In this document: in pieces, positions 8,732 through 17,265 of the stretch
How positions within the stretch are numbered: the first letter of the stretch is position 1
Layout of the letters: the number at the start of each line of letters is the position of its first letter
Source: a virus
IMG/VR virus record: IMGVR_UViG_3300007734_000705
Span: 1-47,431 of that record
Direction: 5' to 3' (one strand)
Length of the DNA stretch: 47,431 bases
Program-made: the position numbers and the translations under genes
The notes under the pieces: generated by a model
What the model was told of the DNA's origin: nothing
The model's input: only the letters and a program-made list of their open reading frames with translations
Database searches by the model: none

Positions 8732-11700
8732 TGCCGTTCATCGACGACACCGCGACCCTGGCCCGCGCGCCGGAGGGCGTCGCTCCGCCGGTGGCGCCGA
8801 ACCCGTCGCTGATCGACACGGTGGGCGCGGCGTTCCGGCAGGATAGCCCGTTGGTCAACCTCTATCGGCGTGCGACCGAGGAGGCGTTTCCGGCCGTCGA
8901 AGGCTACAACCCGCTCGACGACATCCGAGGCACCGACTACGAGGCTATGCATTCCGGCAATTTCGTTGCCTCGCGCTCGCCCGGAGAGACGCAGGCCATC
9001 AAGCGCCGCATCGACCAGGAGGACGATGACCGCCGAACCTTGGCGGCATCCGGCACCGCGGGTTTCGTGGCGCAGGTCGCCGCCGGGATGATTGATCCGA
9101 CGCTGGCGCTGCCCGGCGGCGTCGTGGTGCGCTCGGTCAAGGGCGGCTATGAGGTCGGCCGGTCGGCGCTGTCCGTCGGCATTGCCGCGGCTGGGCAGAC
9201 CGCGATCCAGGAGGCCGTGCTACAGGGCGCGCAGGAAACCCGCACGGCGGGGGAGAGCGCCATCGCCATCGGCTCGTCGGCGATCCTCGGCGGCATGATC
9301 GGTGGGGGCGCGGCCGCGCTGCTGTCCCGCACCGAGCGCGCGGCCATGGAGCGCTTGCTGGATGCTGACCGGCTGGCGATTGACGCGCACGCAACGCAGG
9401 CTACCCCGGCGCCGGCGGGCGCGGCCGCCACCGACACGCGACAGCTCGAAATGTTCCGCTCGATCCCCGGCACCGACCAGCTTTCGGTCACCCGCCGCAC
9501 CTTGCAGGCCGAGGCGGTGGAAGCCCGCCGCGTCATGGCGGACCTGGCCGAAACGCCGTACCGGTTCGTGGAAGGCGACGCCGGCGTGGCGGCGACGCAG
9601 GGGCCCGCGCTCGACCGGCTGGCCCGGATGGAAATGAACGGCACCCGGGTCGCCATCGCGGACAACCTGGATGGCCTGTTCTCCGAATACCGCTTCGGCC
9701 AGCCCGACAGGACCGTGCCGCGTCTGCGCGCCCGCATTGAGGACTTCACCGGCGGCGGGGAGGGCAAGATGTCCTTCACCGACTTCAAGAAGGAGGTGTC
9801 GCTGGCGCTGCAATCCGGCGACACGCACGCCATTCCGCAGGTTACGCAGGCCGCGCAGTTCATCCGCTCCAAACTGTTCGCGCCGTGGGCCGATCGCGCG
9901 GAGAAGGCCATCGAGGGATTCGCCAAGGTCACGCCGGCGGACGGCGAGGGCTATTTCCCGCATGTCTGGAACAAGGAGGTGATCCGCGCGCGGCGGCCGG
10001 AGTTCACGAACCGGCTCGTGGAGAAATACACCGCCGACCAGACCACCAAGCGCGGCATCCAGGATCGGCTCGGCAAGCTGTCCGAGGACTTGAAGGCGCT
10101 CCGCGAGCGCGTCGAGAAGGCAAAGACCCCGGAGGAGCGTGCCGCCGCTGGGCTTGACCACGATACCATCCGCGAGAAGATCGAGGCTGAACTGGCGGCA
10201 TGGGAAGGAAAGTCCGTCAGCGAGGCCAAGTCGGCTATCAAGGCGCGCGAGAAGTACGCCACCGACACTGCCCGCGATCCTGACGCGCCGCGCCTGGAAA
10301 GCGCCGACGCGGCGATGGACCGCGCGGTGAAGAAAATCCTCGAAAGCGAGCGCGATCTGTCCGTGCAGGAGTTGCGGGACCGGGCGCATCAGACCGTCGA
10401 TCGCATCCTCGGTTCACCGGACGGCCGCCTCCCCTATGACCTCGCCACCGGCGGGCCGCGCATCGGCCACCAGCGCGAGCCTATGCCGCGTGGCGCACTC
10501 GCCGGCCGCACCCTCAACGTCTCAAACGCATGGGCACGCGACTGGATCGAGAACGACATCGAGCAGGTCGTCGCCATGCACCTTCGCACGGTGGTGCCGG
10601 ACGTGCTGCTGTCCGAGCGGTTCGGCGATGTCGAAATGACGCAGAGCATCCGCAAGATCGAGGATGCCTATGCCAAGCTGATCGACGCGACCAAGAGCGA
10701 GAAGGATCGGGTCCGGCTCGGCAAGGAGCGTGACGCCGCAATCCGCGACATCGCCGCAGTGCGCGACCGGGTGCGCGGGGTCTACGGCTGGTCGCCGGAA
10801 CTCGCCAACATGGCGCGCGTGGCGAATGCCGCCAAGGCGGTGAACAACCTGACCAGCATGGGATCGGCGGCGCTGTCGTCGCTTCCCGACATGGCGGGCG
10901 TCGTGTTCCGCTTCGGGATTACCGGCGCGATCCGCGACGGATGGGCGCCGTTCTTTCGCGGCCTGACGTCCGGCACCGAGGAGTGGGGCAAGTTCAAATC
11001 GCAGATGCGCGCCATCGGCATTGGCGTGGAAACCGCTATCAACGCGCGCCAGCACTCCCTCGACGATGTGGTGGACGTCTATCGCCCGCAGTCCCGCGTC
11101 GAGCGGGTGCTGCAAGGTGCATCCGACAAGCTGTTCATCGCCAACCTGCTGGCCCCGCTGACCGACGCGCAGAAACTGGTCGCCTCGCATGCGGCCGTGT
11201 CCGAAATCCTGCGCGCGGCCAAGGCTGCGGCCGAGGGCAAGGCGACCAAGCGCCAGATCGGCAACCTCGCCGAGAGCGGCATCGACGCGCAGATGGCCGG
11301 CCGCATCTGGCGGGAGTTCGGCGAACTTAAGCGCGGCGAGGTGATCGACGGTGTGCATCTGCCGAATACGGCGGACTGGAAAGACCGCGCCGCCGCCGAC
11401 GCCCTAAACGGCGCGGTGGCGCGCGAGGTGGACATCGCCGTGGTGACGCCTGGAAACGAAAAGCCGCTCTGGATGAGCAAGCCGGTCGTGTCGCTGCTCG
11501 GCCAGTTCAAGGCGTTCACGGCCGCATCGACGGAGCGCATTCTGGTGGCCAACCTCCAGCGCCGGGACGCGGCGGCGCTTTCCGGCCTCGTGTTTTCGGT
11601 CGGCCTGGGAATGCTGACCTACAAGCTCAATTCATTTTTTGGCGGAACCAAGACCAGCGAGCGTCCGCAGGACTGGTTCAAGGAGGGCATTTCCCGCGGC

Positions 11701-12036
11701 GGCCTTCTTGGATGGTTCGAGGAGTCGAATGCGATGGCGTCGAAGCTGAGCCGGGGCAGCGTGGACATGTACCGAATGATCGGTGCGGATAAACCATTGT
11801 CGAGATTTGCGAGCCGTTCCGCAGTTGATATGTTGCTAGGGCCAACTGCGGGCAAGCTAAATGATATTTCAAAAATCACCGGCGCCGCCGCATCTGGCGA
11901 TTGGGGCGAGGCCGATACAAAGGCCACCCGGCGACTGCTCGCAGGCCAGAACCTTTTCTGGTTGAGGGGCGCGCTCAACAAAGTTGAAGAATCCGTAAAC
12001 AAGCATTTCGGGATCGAAATGAAGGACAAGCCGTGA
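8731..12036 (+). CDS. Large internal virion (ejection) protein
   Basis: 1101 residues. An N-terminal region (residues 1-120) of the type found in large podoviral core proteins leads into an apolar Gly/Ala segment near 130-200 (AIAIGSSAILGGMIGGGAAA). Then come long charged helices at about 440-560 and a C-terminal region with AAASTERILV-type helix motifs (here FKAFTAASTERILV, FSVGLGMLTYKLNSFFGG). I infer the large scaffold of the ejection channel. From about 11,750 onward base composition becomes noticeably more AT-rich, continuing into the HNH gene that overlaps the stop. Confidence 0.8.
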   Translation: MPFIDDTATLARAPEGVAPPVAPNPSLIDTVGAAFRQDSPLVNLYRRATEEAFPAVEGYNPLDDIRGTDYEAMHSGNFVASRSPGETQAIKRRIDQEDDDRRTLAASGTAGFVAQVAAGMIDPTLALPGGVVVRSVKGGYEVGRSALSVGIAAAGQTAIQEAVLQGAQETRTAGESAIAIGSSAILGGMIGGGAAALLSRTERAAMERLLDADRLAIDAHATQATPAPAGAAATDTRQLEMFRSIPGTDQLSVTRRTLQAEAVEARRVMADLAETPYRFVEGDAGVAATQGPALDRLARMEMNGTRVAIADNLDGLFSEYRFGQPDRTVPRLRARIEDFTGGGEGKMSFTDFKKEVSLALQSGDTHAIPQVTQAAQFIRSKLFAPWADRAEKAIEGFAKVTPADGEGYFPHVWNKEVIRARRPEFTNRLVEKYTADQTTKRGIQDRLGKLSEDLKALRERVEKAKTPEERAAAGLDHDTIREKIEAELAAWEGKSVSEAKSAIKAREKYATDTARDPDAPRLESADAAMDRAVKKILESERDLSVQELRDRAHQTVDRILGSPDGRLPYDLATGGPRIGHQREPMPRGALAGRTLNVSNAWARDWIENDIEQVVAMHLRTVVPDVLLSERFGDVEMTQSIRKIEDAYAKLIDATKSEKDRVRLGKERDAAIRDIAAVRDRVRGVYGWSPELANMARVANAAKAVNNLTSMGSAALSSLPDMAGVVFRFGITGAIRDGWAPFFRGLTSGTEEWGKFKSQMRAIGIGVETAINARQHSLDDVVDVYRPQSRVERVLQGASDKLFIANLLAPLTDAQKLVASHAAVSEILRAAKAAAEGKATKRQIGNLAESGIDAQMAGRIWREFGELKRGEVIDGVHLPNTADWKDRAAADALNGAVAREVDIAVVTPGNEKPLWMSKPVVSLLGQFKAFTAASTERILVANLQRRDAAALSGLVFSVGLGMLTYKLNSFFGGTKTSERPQDWFKEGISRGGLLGWFEESNAMASKLSRGSVDMYRMIGADKPLSRFASRSAVDMLLGPTAGKLNDISKITGAAASGDWGEADTKATRRLLAGQNLFWLRGALNKVEESVNKHFGIEMKDKP

Positions 12037-12527
12037 CGCCGCCTATTCCAAACGGAACGAGATTCACCCGACTGATCGTTACAGGCGTGCATCCGGTCAG
12101 CCATGTATACCGCCGGCAACATCATCGGCGCTATTGGTGCCTCTGCGATTGCGGCGAAACCATCGTAGCCAAAGGCAAGCATCTGAAAGGCGGCAACGTC
12201 AAAAGTTGCGGATGCCTTCACGCCGAGGGGCCGTGGAAGGAGACCCACGGCGATGGGTCAAAGAGAACCAGAGACGGCGAATACGTGTGCTGGACCGGAA
12301 TGAAGCAGCGGTGCCTTAACCCGAACCACGATAGCTATCCCCGATACGGCGGCTGGGGGATAACCGTTTGCGAGCAGTGGCTGAATAGCTACGAGACCTT
12401 TCTAGAAGATATGGGCCGAAAGCCATCGCCGGCCCACAGCATCGACCGGATCGAAAACTCGGGAAACTACGAGCCCGGCAATTGCCGCTGGGCTACCGGT
12501 TCGGAACAGCAGGCCAATCGCGGTTAG
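12033..12527 (+). CDS. HNH endonuclease, free-standing homing type
   Basis: 164 residues, GTG start overlapping the previous stop (GTGA). The C-terminus carries the phage HNH signature [20 protein letters not shown] followed by QQANR. The N-terminus contains a Cys cluster (WCLCDCGE, then SCGCLH) typical of the companion DNA-binding or zinc region of these nucleases. Such genes move by cutting uninvaded relatives and being copied in by repair. Base composition is lower in GC than its neighbours, which supports acquisition from elsewhere. No intron boundary is evident; the upstream virion gene remains open to its own stop. Confidence 0.85.
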   Translation: MTPPIPNGTRFTRLIVTGVHPVSHVYRRQHHRRYWCLCDCGETIVAKGKHLKGGNVKSCGCLHAEGPWKETHGDGSKRTRDGEYVCWTGMKQRCLNPNHDSYPRYGGWGITVCEQWLNSYETFLEDMGRKPSPAHSIDRIENSGNYEPGNCRWATGSEQQANRG

Positions 12528-12566
12528 TCAGGCCGGCGGTATCGAGCCAAAGCCGCAACGCTAGGC

Positions 12567-12601
12567 TGTGCGTTGGGACGGGGTGCCTGGACCGTCAATG
12601 T
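12567..12601 (+). promoter_or_regulatory. Late promoter c (lysis cassette)
   Basis: TGTGCGTTG (12567-12575), 20 bases, CAATGT (12596-12601), 6 bases, ATG at 12608. It is the only copy with a 20-base spacer. An inverted CAACGC lies 8 bases upstream of the GCGTTG arm. Confidence 0.75.
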
Positions 12602-12607
12602 CCGGGC

Positions 12608-12973
12608 ATGAAACACGCCATCACCGCCCTGCTGCTCGGGGCCGTCGCGTCATGCCAGATGACGCCGGCCTATGCCGAAAGCGGCATCGCCTCGATCTAC
12701 GGGAACGGCGACGGCTACGCCGGCAAGTGCGTGGCCATGCAGAAACCACGCGGCGGTTGCGAGCGGATGGACCCGCGCGCGATGACCGCGGCGCACCGGA
12801 CAATCCCGTTCGGGACGATGGTCACCGTCGTCAACCGGCGCAATGGCCGGCAGATCGTGGTTCGGATTAACGACCGCGGTCCTTTCATCAAGGGTCGGAT
12901 CATCGACCTAACGCCGGCCGGTGCGGCGGCGCTCGGCTTCACCGGCCTTGCGCCCGTATCGGTGCTGCGATGA
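12608..12973 (+). CDS. RlpA-like double-psi beta-barrel lipoprotein, lysis-associated
   Basis: 121 residues. A signal peptide ([15 protein letters not shown]) ends in a lipobox-like VASC, so it is probably a lipoprotein. The mature part is a full RlpA-type double-psi barrel: [31 protein letters not shown] and [16 protein letters not shown]. Bacterial RlpA is a septal lytic transglycosylase acting on denuded glycan. As the first gene of the lysis cassette it probably assists wall breakdown (inference). It lacks the SPOR domain of cellular RlpA. The leaderless start at 12608 is set by promoter c. Confidence 0.85.
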   Translation: MKHAITALLLGAVASCQMTPAYAESGIASIYGNGDGYAGKCVAMQKPRGGCERMDPRAMTAAHRTIPFGTMVTVVNRRNGRQIVVRINDRGPFIKGRIIDLTPAGAAALGFTGLAPVSVLR

Positions 12974-13365
12974 TACGCCGGGACGACGTGCCGTACTGGC
13001 TGCTGATTGGCCTGACAGTCGTCGCGCTCTTTCTCGTGGCGATGAACAAGGCCGCACGGTCCGCCGATCTTGATGGTCGATATGCGAACGCGCCAGACCG
13101 CGATTGGTATCTCCATGCGGAGCTAACCGAGGCCGCGCAAAAGCGGTTCGGCTTCAAGTCGTGCTGCGCGCACAGCGATGTGGTCAAGACGCGGTTCAGG
13201 CCGGCGCTCGCCGCCGACGGCTGGGACTATCTCGACGGCACGCGCTGGCGACAGGTGCCGCCAGACATCATCCACCATGACAAATTTGCGCCCGCCGGTG
13301 AGCCGGTCATGTTTGCGGTGCACGGCAATCCGACCTGCTTCTTTCCACCGCGGGGAGGGCTTTAA
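12970..13365 (+). CDS. Membrane-anchored protein of lysis cassette, unknown function
   Basis: 131 residues. One N-terminal membrane segment ([19 protein letters not shown]) and a periplasmic part with a Cys pair ([17 protein letters not shown]) and a conserved-looking [13 protein letters not shown] segment. The start overlaps the stop of the RlpA-like gene (ATGA) and its stop adjoins the next ATG. I recognise the arrangement from alphaproteobacterial phages but no assigned function; a spanin-like role cannot be excluded. Confidence 0.6.
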   Translation: MIRRDDVPYWLLIGLTVVALFLVAMNKAARSADLDGRYANAPDRDWYLHAELTEAAQKRFGFKSCCAHSDVVKTRFRPALAADGWDYLDGTRWRQVPPDIIHHDKFAPAGEPVMFAVHGNPTCFFPPRGGL

Positions 13366-13586
13366 TGCGCGCCGCCGTCGTCATGACGATGCTCTCGCTC
13401 AACTTCGCGGCCCCTTCGCGTGCGGCCGACGAGGCGCAGATTCGCAGCGATTGCCGGTATGACGCGCTGCGCTACTGCAAGGCTGCAATCATCACCGCGA
13501 ACCGTGAGGCAGTGATCGCTTGCATGGTCGCCAACCGCGACAAGCTGCGACCCCGTTGCGCCGCTCATATTGAGGTGCGGGAATGA
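13365..13586 (+). CDS. Small secreted Cys-rich protein
   Basis: 73 residues with an apparent signal peptide cleaved after PSRA. The mature part has four Cys (SDCRYDALRYC, VIACMVANR, RPRC) that could form two disulphides in the periplasm. Its stop overlaps the endolysin ATG. Function unknown; the position between a membrane protein and the endolysin suggests a role in lysis or its regulation. Confidence 0.6.
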   Translation: MRAAVVMTMLSLNFAAPSRAADEAQIRSDCRYDALRYCKAAIITANREAVIACMVANRDKLRPRCAAHIEVRE

Positions 13587-14428
13587 CTGTCGCGAACGCC
13601 GACCGCTGCATCGGAAATACGCTGATATACGAAGGCGGCTTTGGCCGCACTCGTGCGGACCGTGGCGACTGGACCAGCGGGCAGATCGGCGTCGGCAGAC
13701 TTGCCGGAACCGCCTATGGCATCGCCGCCATGACGATGGTCGAGCGCGGCCTGCCGGCAGACTTCGATCTTTCCACGCTGACCCGAGACCAGGCCATCGC
13801 GCTTTACCGCGCGAAAGAATGGAAAGAGGTCGCGGGCGACCACATGCCCAAGGGTCTCGACCAGATCGTCTATGACGGCACGGTGAACAGCGGGAAGGGG
13901 CGTGGTGTACCCTGGGTCGGCAAGGCGGTCGGCTCGAAGAACCCGTCGAACGCGCTCGCCGTCGCCCGTGACGCCACGGCCCTGTCGTTCGACCAGCGCA
14001 GGGCCGCAGTTAAGAAGGCGATCGCGCTCCGGGTCGGATTTCTGCAATCGCTATCGATCTACAAGACGTTCGGTGTCGGCTGGATGCGCCGCTGCACCGG
14101 CATGGAAGCGATCGGCGTCAAGATGGTGTTGGAGGATTCGCAAGTCTCCACGGGCGCCATCAAGGCAGAACTGGAGAAAGAGGCAGGTAGTGCAAAGGCG
14201 AAATCGCAAGCGGCCGCGACTGGCGCAACCGCGACCGGCGGCGCTGGCGGATCGGCTGCCACGCAGGCGCCGGACGCTAGCGCGATGGATTGGTCGCACA
14301 TCGTCGGCGTCGGCTGCCTGACGTTCGCGCTTACCGCTCTGGTGCTGTTCTTCGGCTACCAGGCGTTCAAGCACCACCAGCGCAGCCGCGCCTATCGAGC
14401 CGCGGCGAGCGGCGACATCGGAGGCTGA
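13583..14428 (+). CDS. GH108-type endolysin with C-terminal membrane segment
   Basis: 281 residues. The N-terminal half is a glycoside hydrolase family 108 muramidase: LIYEGGFGRT carries the catalytic Glu near residue 17, followed by GQIGVGRLAGTAYGIA and LYRAKEWKEV. Residues about 200-235 are an Ala/Gly/Thr linker. The C-terminus has one clear membrane segment (GVGCLTFALTALVLFFGY) and a basic tail, so the enzyme may be tethered to the inner membrane with unusual topology. No N-terminal signal is seen, so export or holin help would be needed. Confidence 0.8.
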   Translation: MTVANADRCIGNTLIYEGGFGRTRADRGDWTSGQIGVGRLAGTAYGIAAMTMVERGLPADFDLSTLTRDQAIALYRAKEWKEVAGDHMPKGLDQIVYDGTVNSGKGRGVPWVGKAVGSKNPSNALAVARDATALSFDQRRAAVKKAIALRVGFLQSLSIYKTFGVGWMRRCTGMEAIGVKMVLEDSQVSTGAIKAELEKEAGSAKAKSQAAATGATATGGAGGSAATQAPDASAMDWSHIVGVGCLTFALTALVLFFGYQAFKHHQRSRAYRAAASGDIGG

Positions 14429-14431
14429 ACT

Positions 14432-14821
14432 ATGTGGACGCTATCCATTTGGAGGGTTGCCTTCACGGTCATGGTGATCGTGCTGGCCTATGCTTTGCAT
14501 CGGTGGATCGGTATTCGCCGCGATGTGCTTGGTGATCGGTGGACCGACGTCGCGGATTCCTTCTGGGCGCGAACCTGGGCGTGGATCAAGAAGCGCTGGG
14601 ACTTCGCGGTCGCACTGGTCATCGCCGTAGCGCCGGTCGTCTGGTCAACCGGCCTCGATATCATCGTGATCGCTGCGAACATGCTGGCTGGCGTTCTGCC
14701 GGCCGTTGCCGGGATCGACCTGTCCGCCCTCATGATCTCCGATACGCACAAAGCATACATCCAGCTCGGCGCCGCGCTCCTACCTCCATTGCGGGATGCC
14801 TATGAGAAGGTCCGCGGCTGA
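14432..14821 (+). CDS. Multi-pass membrane protein, possible holin component
   Basis: 129 residues with an N-terminal membrane segment (VAFTVMVIVLAYALH) and two more between residues 55 and 100 (FAVALVIAVAPVVW, IIVIAANMLAGVLPAV). It directly follows the endolysin and overlaps the next membrane gene by one base. Holin-like by size, topology and context; no sequence family is recognised with certainty. Confidence 0.55.
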   Translation: MWTLSIWRVAFTVMVIVLAYALHRWIGIRRDVLGDRWTDVADSFWARTWAWIKKRWDFAVALVIAVAPVVWSTGLDIIVIAANMLAGVLPAVAGIDLSALMISDTHKAYIQLGAALLPPLRDAYEKVRG

Positions 14822-15270
14822 TGCTCGGCCTTTTTTTCGGCGCGCTGCAACTCATCCCCGGCCTGGCCGAGAAATTTCTCGACTGGCAAATCAAGCGCGC
14901 CAATGTCGAACTCGAAGGTTTCAAGACAGCCACCGGCATCGACGGGGCCGCCTATCAAGCCTACCTGAACGCGCTCGTCGAAACGAACCGCATGAAACTT
15001 GCCTCGAATGCGTGGTGGGGCGCGAAGATGATTATCCTAACGGCGGGCTGGCCGTGCGCGATCCATATGGCCGCGGTGATGCTGGACTCGCTGCCGTTCT
15101 GGATACCGCTTTTCATGGACAAGGCGCACGTCGTCGGGGCATGGGGCGTGCCGTCGCCGCCGCCGCCCTACGATGGCTATCAGCGCGACATCGTACTGAG
15201 CTTCTTCATCATCATGCCGGCTATGCCAGTCGTGAGCGCTGTTGCGCAATGGCTCGGCCGGAAGCGTTAA
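14821..15270 (+). CDS. Putative holin
   Basis: 149 residues: an apolar N-terminus (MLGLFFGALQLIPGL), an amphipathic stretch, then membrane segments around residues 68-90 (GAKMIILTAGWPCAIHMAAVM) and 120-142 (IVLSFFIIMPAMPVVSAVA). A Pro-rich loop (VPSPPPPYDG) separates the last two. Located in the lysis cassette right after another membrane protein. The two together could be a holin and antiholin pair (inference). Confidence 0.6.
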   Translation: MLGLFFGALQLIPGLAEKFLDWQIKRANVELEGFKTATGIDGAAYQAYLNALVETNRMKLASNAWWGAKMIILTAGWPCAIHMAAVMLDSLPFWIPLFMDKAHVVGAWGVPSPPPPYDGYQRDIVLSFFIIMPAMPVVSAVAQWLGRKR

Positions 15271-15347
15271 ACGAGCGGCCCGCCGTCCTGCGCGAACAGT
15301 CCGGCGAGCCTGACCACCACGATCCGCCAGAGTACCATGATGGCTAA
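15249..15347 (+). CDS. Possible 32-residue overlapping protein
   Basis: An ATG inside the end of the putative holin gene opens a 32-residue frame (MARPEALNERPAVLREQSGE, then an acidic and His-rich tail). It fills an otherwise empty gap and its stop overlaps another small frame. Chain-like overlaps are typical of this cassette, but coding is unproven. Confidence 0.4.
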   Translation: MARPEALNERPAVLREQSGEPDHHDPPEYHDG

Positions 15348-15393
15348 GAACGATCCAAGCACGGCGCGCCCCCGCTGCCTATGGGGGCGATAG
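15337..15393 (+). CDS. Possible 18-residue leader-type ORF
   Basis: ATG at 15337 overlaps the end of the previous small frame and gives MMAKNDPSTARPRCLWGR before a TAG two bases before the GTG of the next gene. It could couple translation through the gap. Support is weak. Confidence 0.2.
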   Translation: MMAKNDPSTARPRCLWGR

Positions 15394-15394
15394 G

Positions 15395-15787
15395 GTGGCC
15401 AAACGAATGAGCGAGCCCAAGTCGAGCGAAACGCTTCTGCTGGACATCTACCAGCGGCTTGGCGTCGTCGAAACGCAGAACACGCAAATCCTCGAAAACG
15501 AGGGGCGCGCCGCGGACAACAGAGCCAAGATTTATCAGGCGCAGGAGGCAATCCGCAGCGACGTTCGCCAACTTGGCGGGAAGCTCGACGCCGTGACCGA
15601 TCGCGTGGCTGCGATGGAGCCGGACGTGACCAAGATGAAGGGCTTCCGCGCGCAGCTCGCCATTGCGGTGTTCATCGTCACGTCTGTCGTCACCGGCGCC
15701 ATCAACCTTGTGTGGATCGCCGTTACGCACCTGGGCGACATCAAGAGCGCGATCAGGTCATTCCTGAGTATCGCGGGCGATCATTAG
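15395..15787 (+). CDS. Coiled-coil membrane protein, unknown function
   Basis: 130 residues from a GTG (MAKRMSEPKSS...); an ATG four codons later is an alternative. Residues 10-85 look like a coiled coil with regular heptads (LGVVETQNTQILENEGRA, VRQLGGKLDAVTDRVAAM). A single membrane segment follows (LAIAVFIVTSVVTGAINLVW). This shape is common for small lysis or superinfection-related phage proteins. Its 3' end overlaps the convergent DUF4326 gene by 4 bp, marking the border between late and early halves. Confidence 0.6.
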   Translation: MAKRMSEPKSSETLLLDIYQRLGVVETQNTQILENEGRAADNRAKIYQAQEAIRSDVRQLGGKLDAVTDRVAAMEPDVTKMKGFRAQLAIAVFIVTSVVTGAINLVWIAVTHLGDIKSAIRSFLSIAGDH

Positions 15788-16134
15788 GCAACAGCGCGCT
15801 CGGCTGAATTGGTTTCGTTCGCAAGCTCCAGCAGCACGTCCGCGTGGCAGGGTTGATCGAGCGGGCAAAAACAAGCAAGGTTTTTGCCGCGTAGCTTGAT
15901 CAAGGCATCAACTGAACCGTCGTGTGTAAGTAGGGCCTTAACCAGCGCCTTCCTGAATAGGCGGACTGCCGTGGCCGCATCCGGCACGCTCTCGTTCCAG
16001 AGTTGGGCGTAGGTCAGCGGTGGATATTCACCCACGACGAACGGATTGCCGTAAGGCCCCGGTCGGGTGACGCTCACCGTGTTTGGCGGCATCCTCCAGC
16101 CCTTGGTGCGCTTGCGCTGAATCCGCTGCGGCAT
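15784..16134 (-). CDS. DUF4326 protein
   Basis: 116 residues. The motif series VSVTRPGPYGNPFVVGEY, ALIKLRGKNLACFCPL and QPCHADVLLELAN is that of DUF4326, a small family related to nucleotide- and NAD-derivative-binding folds. The function in phages is unknown. It is the distal gene of the leftward early operon. The IS element begins 19 bp upstream of its ATG; the adjacent target-duplication copy keeps the short AGGTAG sequence upstream of the start, but transcription from the rest of the operon now has to cross 2.5 kb of IS. Confidence 0.8.
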   Translation of the reverse strand: MPQRIQRKRTKGWRMPPNTVSVTRPGPYGNPFVVGEYPPLTYAQLWNESVPDAATAVRLFRKALVKALLTHDGSVDALIKLRGKNLACFCPLDQPCHADVLLELANETNSAERAVA

Positions 16135-16144
16135 GATGACTACC

Positions 16145-16152
16145 TATATCTG
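16145..16152. repeat. Target-site duplication, left copy
   Basis: TATATCTG directly left of the IS; the identical octamer follows the right end at 18706-18713. Eight-base duplications are standard for the IS1595 family. Confidence 0.9.
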
Positions 16153-16174
16153 GGGAATTATACGCTTTACTCCC
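16153..16174. repeat. IS terminal inverted repeat, left
   Basis: 22 bp, perfect inverted match to 18684-18705. The transposase promoter probably lies just inside this end. Confidence 0.9.
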
Positions 16175-16219
16175 TTGCCGATTTGGGCTATAAAAGGGGC
16201 CTGAAAAGGAGCTTGTTCC

Positions 16220-17143
16220 ATGAGTAAATCCACCGTTTCGACCTTTGAGATTTTCGCCATGTTCCCGGACGCGGAATCGGCCCGGACCTACCTCGAACGC
16301 CAGCTTTGGCCGGAAGGCCCGACCTGTCCCGTTTGTGGACTGGGCGAGCGGATCACAACCCGGAAGGGCGGCTTCTACCGCTGCAATCAGTGCCAAGAGG
16401 ACTTTACGGTGCGCACCGGCACGATCTTCGAGCGGAGCCACATTCCGTTGCACAAATGGATTTACGCCATGTACCTGCTTCTGACGGCTCGCAAGGGCAT
16501 ATCCAGCTTGCAACTGTCGAAAGAGATTGGGGTTCGGCAGGCGTCGGCGTGGTTCATGCTCCATCGCATCCGGGAAGCTTGCGGCGGCGACCTGACCAAA
16601 TTGCAGGGCATCATCGAGATTGATGAAACCTACGTGGGCGGCTTGGAGTCGAACAAGCACGAGCGCGACAAGCTCAAGCAGGGGCGCGGACCTGTCGGCA
16701 AGACTGCCGTTCTCGGAATGAAGGAGCGTGGCAAAAAGGGGCGCACCAAGGCCATCAAGATCGACGCCACGGACGCCGGAACGATCACCGACATCATCGT
16801 GCAGAATGTCGAGGTCGGTTCCATGCTGCATACGGACGAGCATCTGTCCTATGCGGGCATCGGCGGCTTGTTCTTCAACCATGAGACGATCAATCACAGC
16901 GCGGGCGAGTATGTCCGCGACGGCGTGACCACCAACTCGATTGAGAGCGTCTTTGCCGTCCTCAAGCGCGGCCTCATGGGCGTGTACCACCACGCCAGCA
17001 AAAAGCATCTGAGCCGCTACGTTGACGAGTTCGCCTTTCGCTTGAACGAAGGTAACGTCCGCCACCACACCATGACGCGACTGCAAAGCCTCGTGGGCGC
17101 GGTCAAGGGCAAGCGGCTGACCTACGCGGACTTGATCGCATGA
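16220..17143 (+). CDS. IS1595-family (ISXO2-like) transposase
   Basis: 307 residues, full length for the family. An N-terminal zinc ribbon (CPVCGLGERITT...FYRCNQCQEDFTV) is followed by a helix-turn-helix region (GISSLQLSKEIGVRQASAWF). The DDE catalytic domain contains IDETYVGG, LHTDEHLSY and the third block TTNSIESVFAVLKRG. An AAGGAG ribosome site lies 8-9 bases before the ATG. All catalytic acidic residues are in place, so the enzyme is probably active. Its stop overlaps the ATG of the small downstream ORF. Confidence 0.95.
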   Translation: MSKSTVSTFEIFAMFPDAESARTYLERQLWPEGPTCPVCGLGERITTRKGGFYRCNQCQEDFTVRTGTIFERSHIPLHKWIYAMYLLLTARKGISSLQLSKEIGVRQASAWFMLHRIREACGGDLTKLQGIIEIDETYVGGLESNKHERDKLKQGRGPVGKTAVLGMKERGKKGRTKAIKIDATDAGTITDIIVQNVEVGSMLHTDEHLSYAGIGGLFFNHETINHSAGEYVRDGVTTNSIESVFAVLKRGLMGVYHHASKKHLSRYVDEFAFRLNEGNVRHHTMTRLQSLVGAVKGKRLTYADLIA

Positions 17144-17265
17144 AAACGCCGCGCGCCTTGGACGCGATGGCGAAAGTCGTCCTCGCCTATCGACCGAAAG
17201 CAACAACCAAACAGGCGCAGAAGCGCCAGCGGAGGGCGAAGCGTGTTCAAAATCCTTCACGGTGA
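17140..17265 (+). CDS. Small basic protein of IS element
   Basis: 41 residues, ATGA overlap with the transposase stop. The sequence is strongly basic (KTPRALDAMAKVVLAYRPK, then a Lys/Arg/Gln-rich tail). Small basic ORFs of this kind are common after IS1595-type transposases; the function is not known. It overlaps the GTG start of the methyltransferase gene by 23 bases, suggesting coupled translation. Confidence 0.55.
   Translation: MKTPRALDAMAKVVLAYRPKATTKQAQKRQRRAKRVQNPSR

Noticed and set aside
15267-15362. Small membrane ORF on the - strand opposite 15249-15347
   Set aside because: A GTG-started apolar frame exists, but it opposes a chain of overlapping + strand frames and has no ribosome site.
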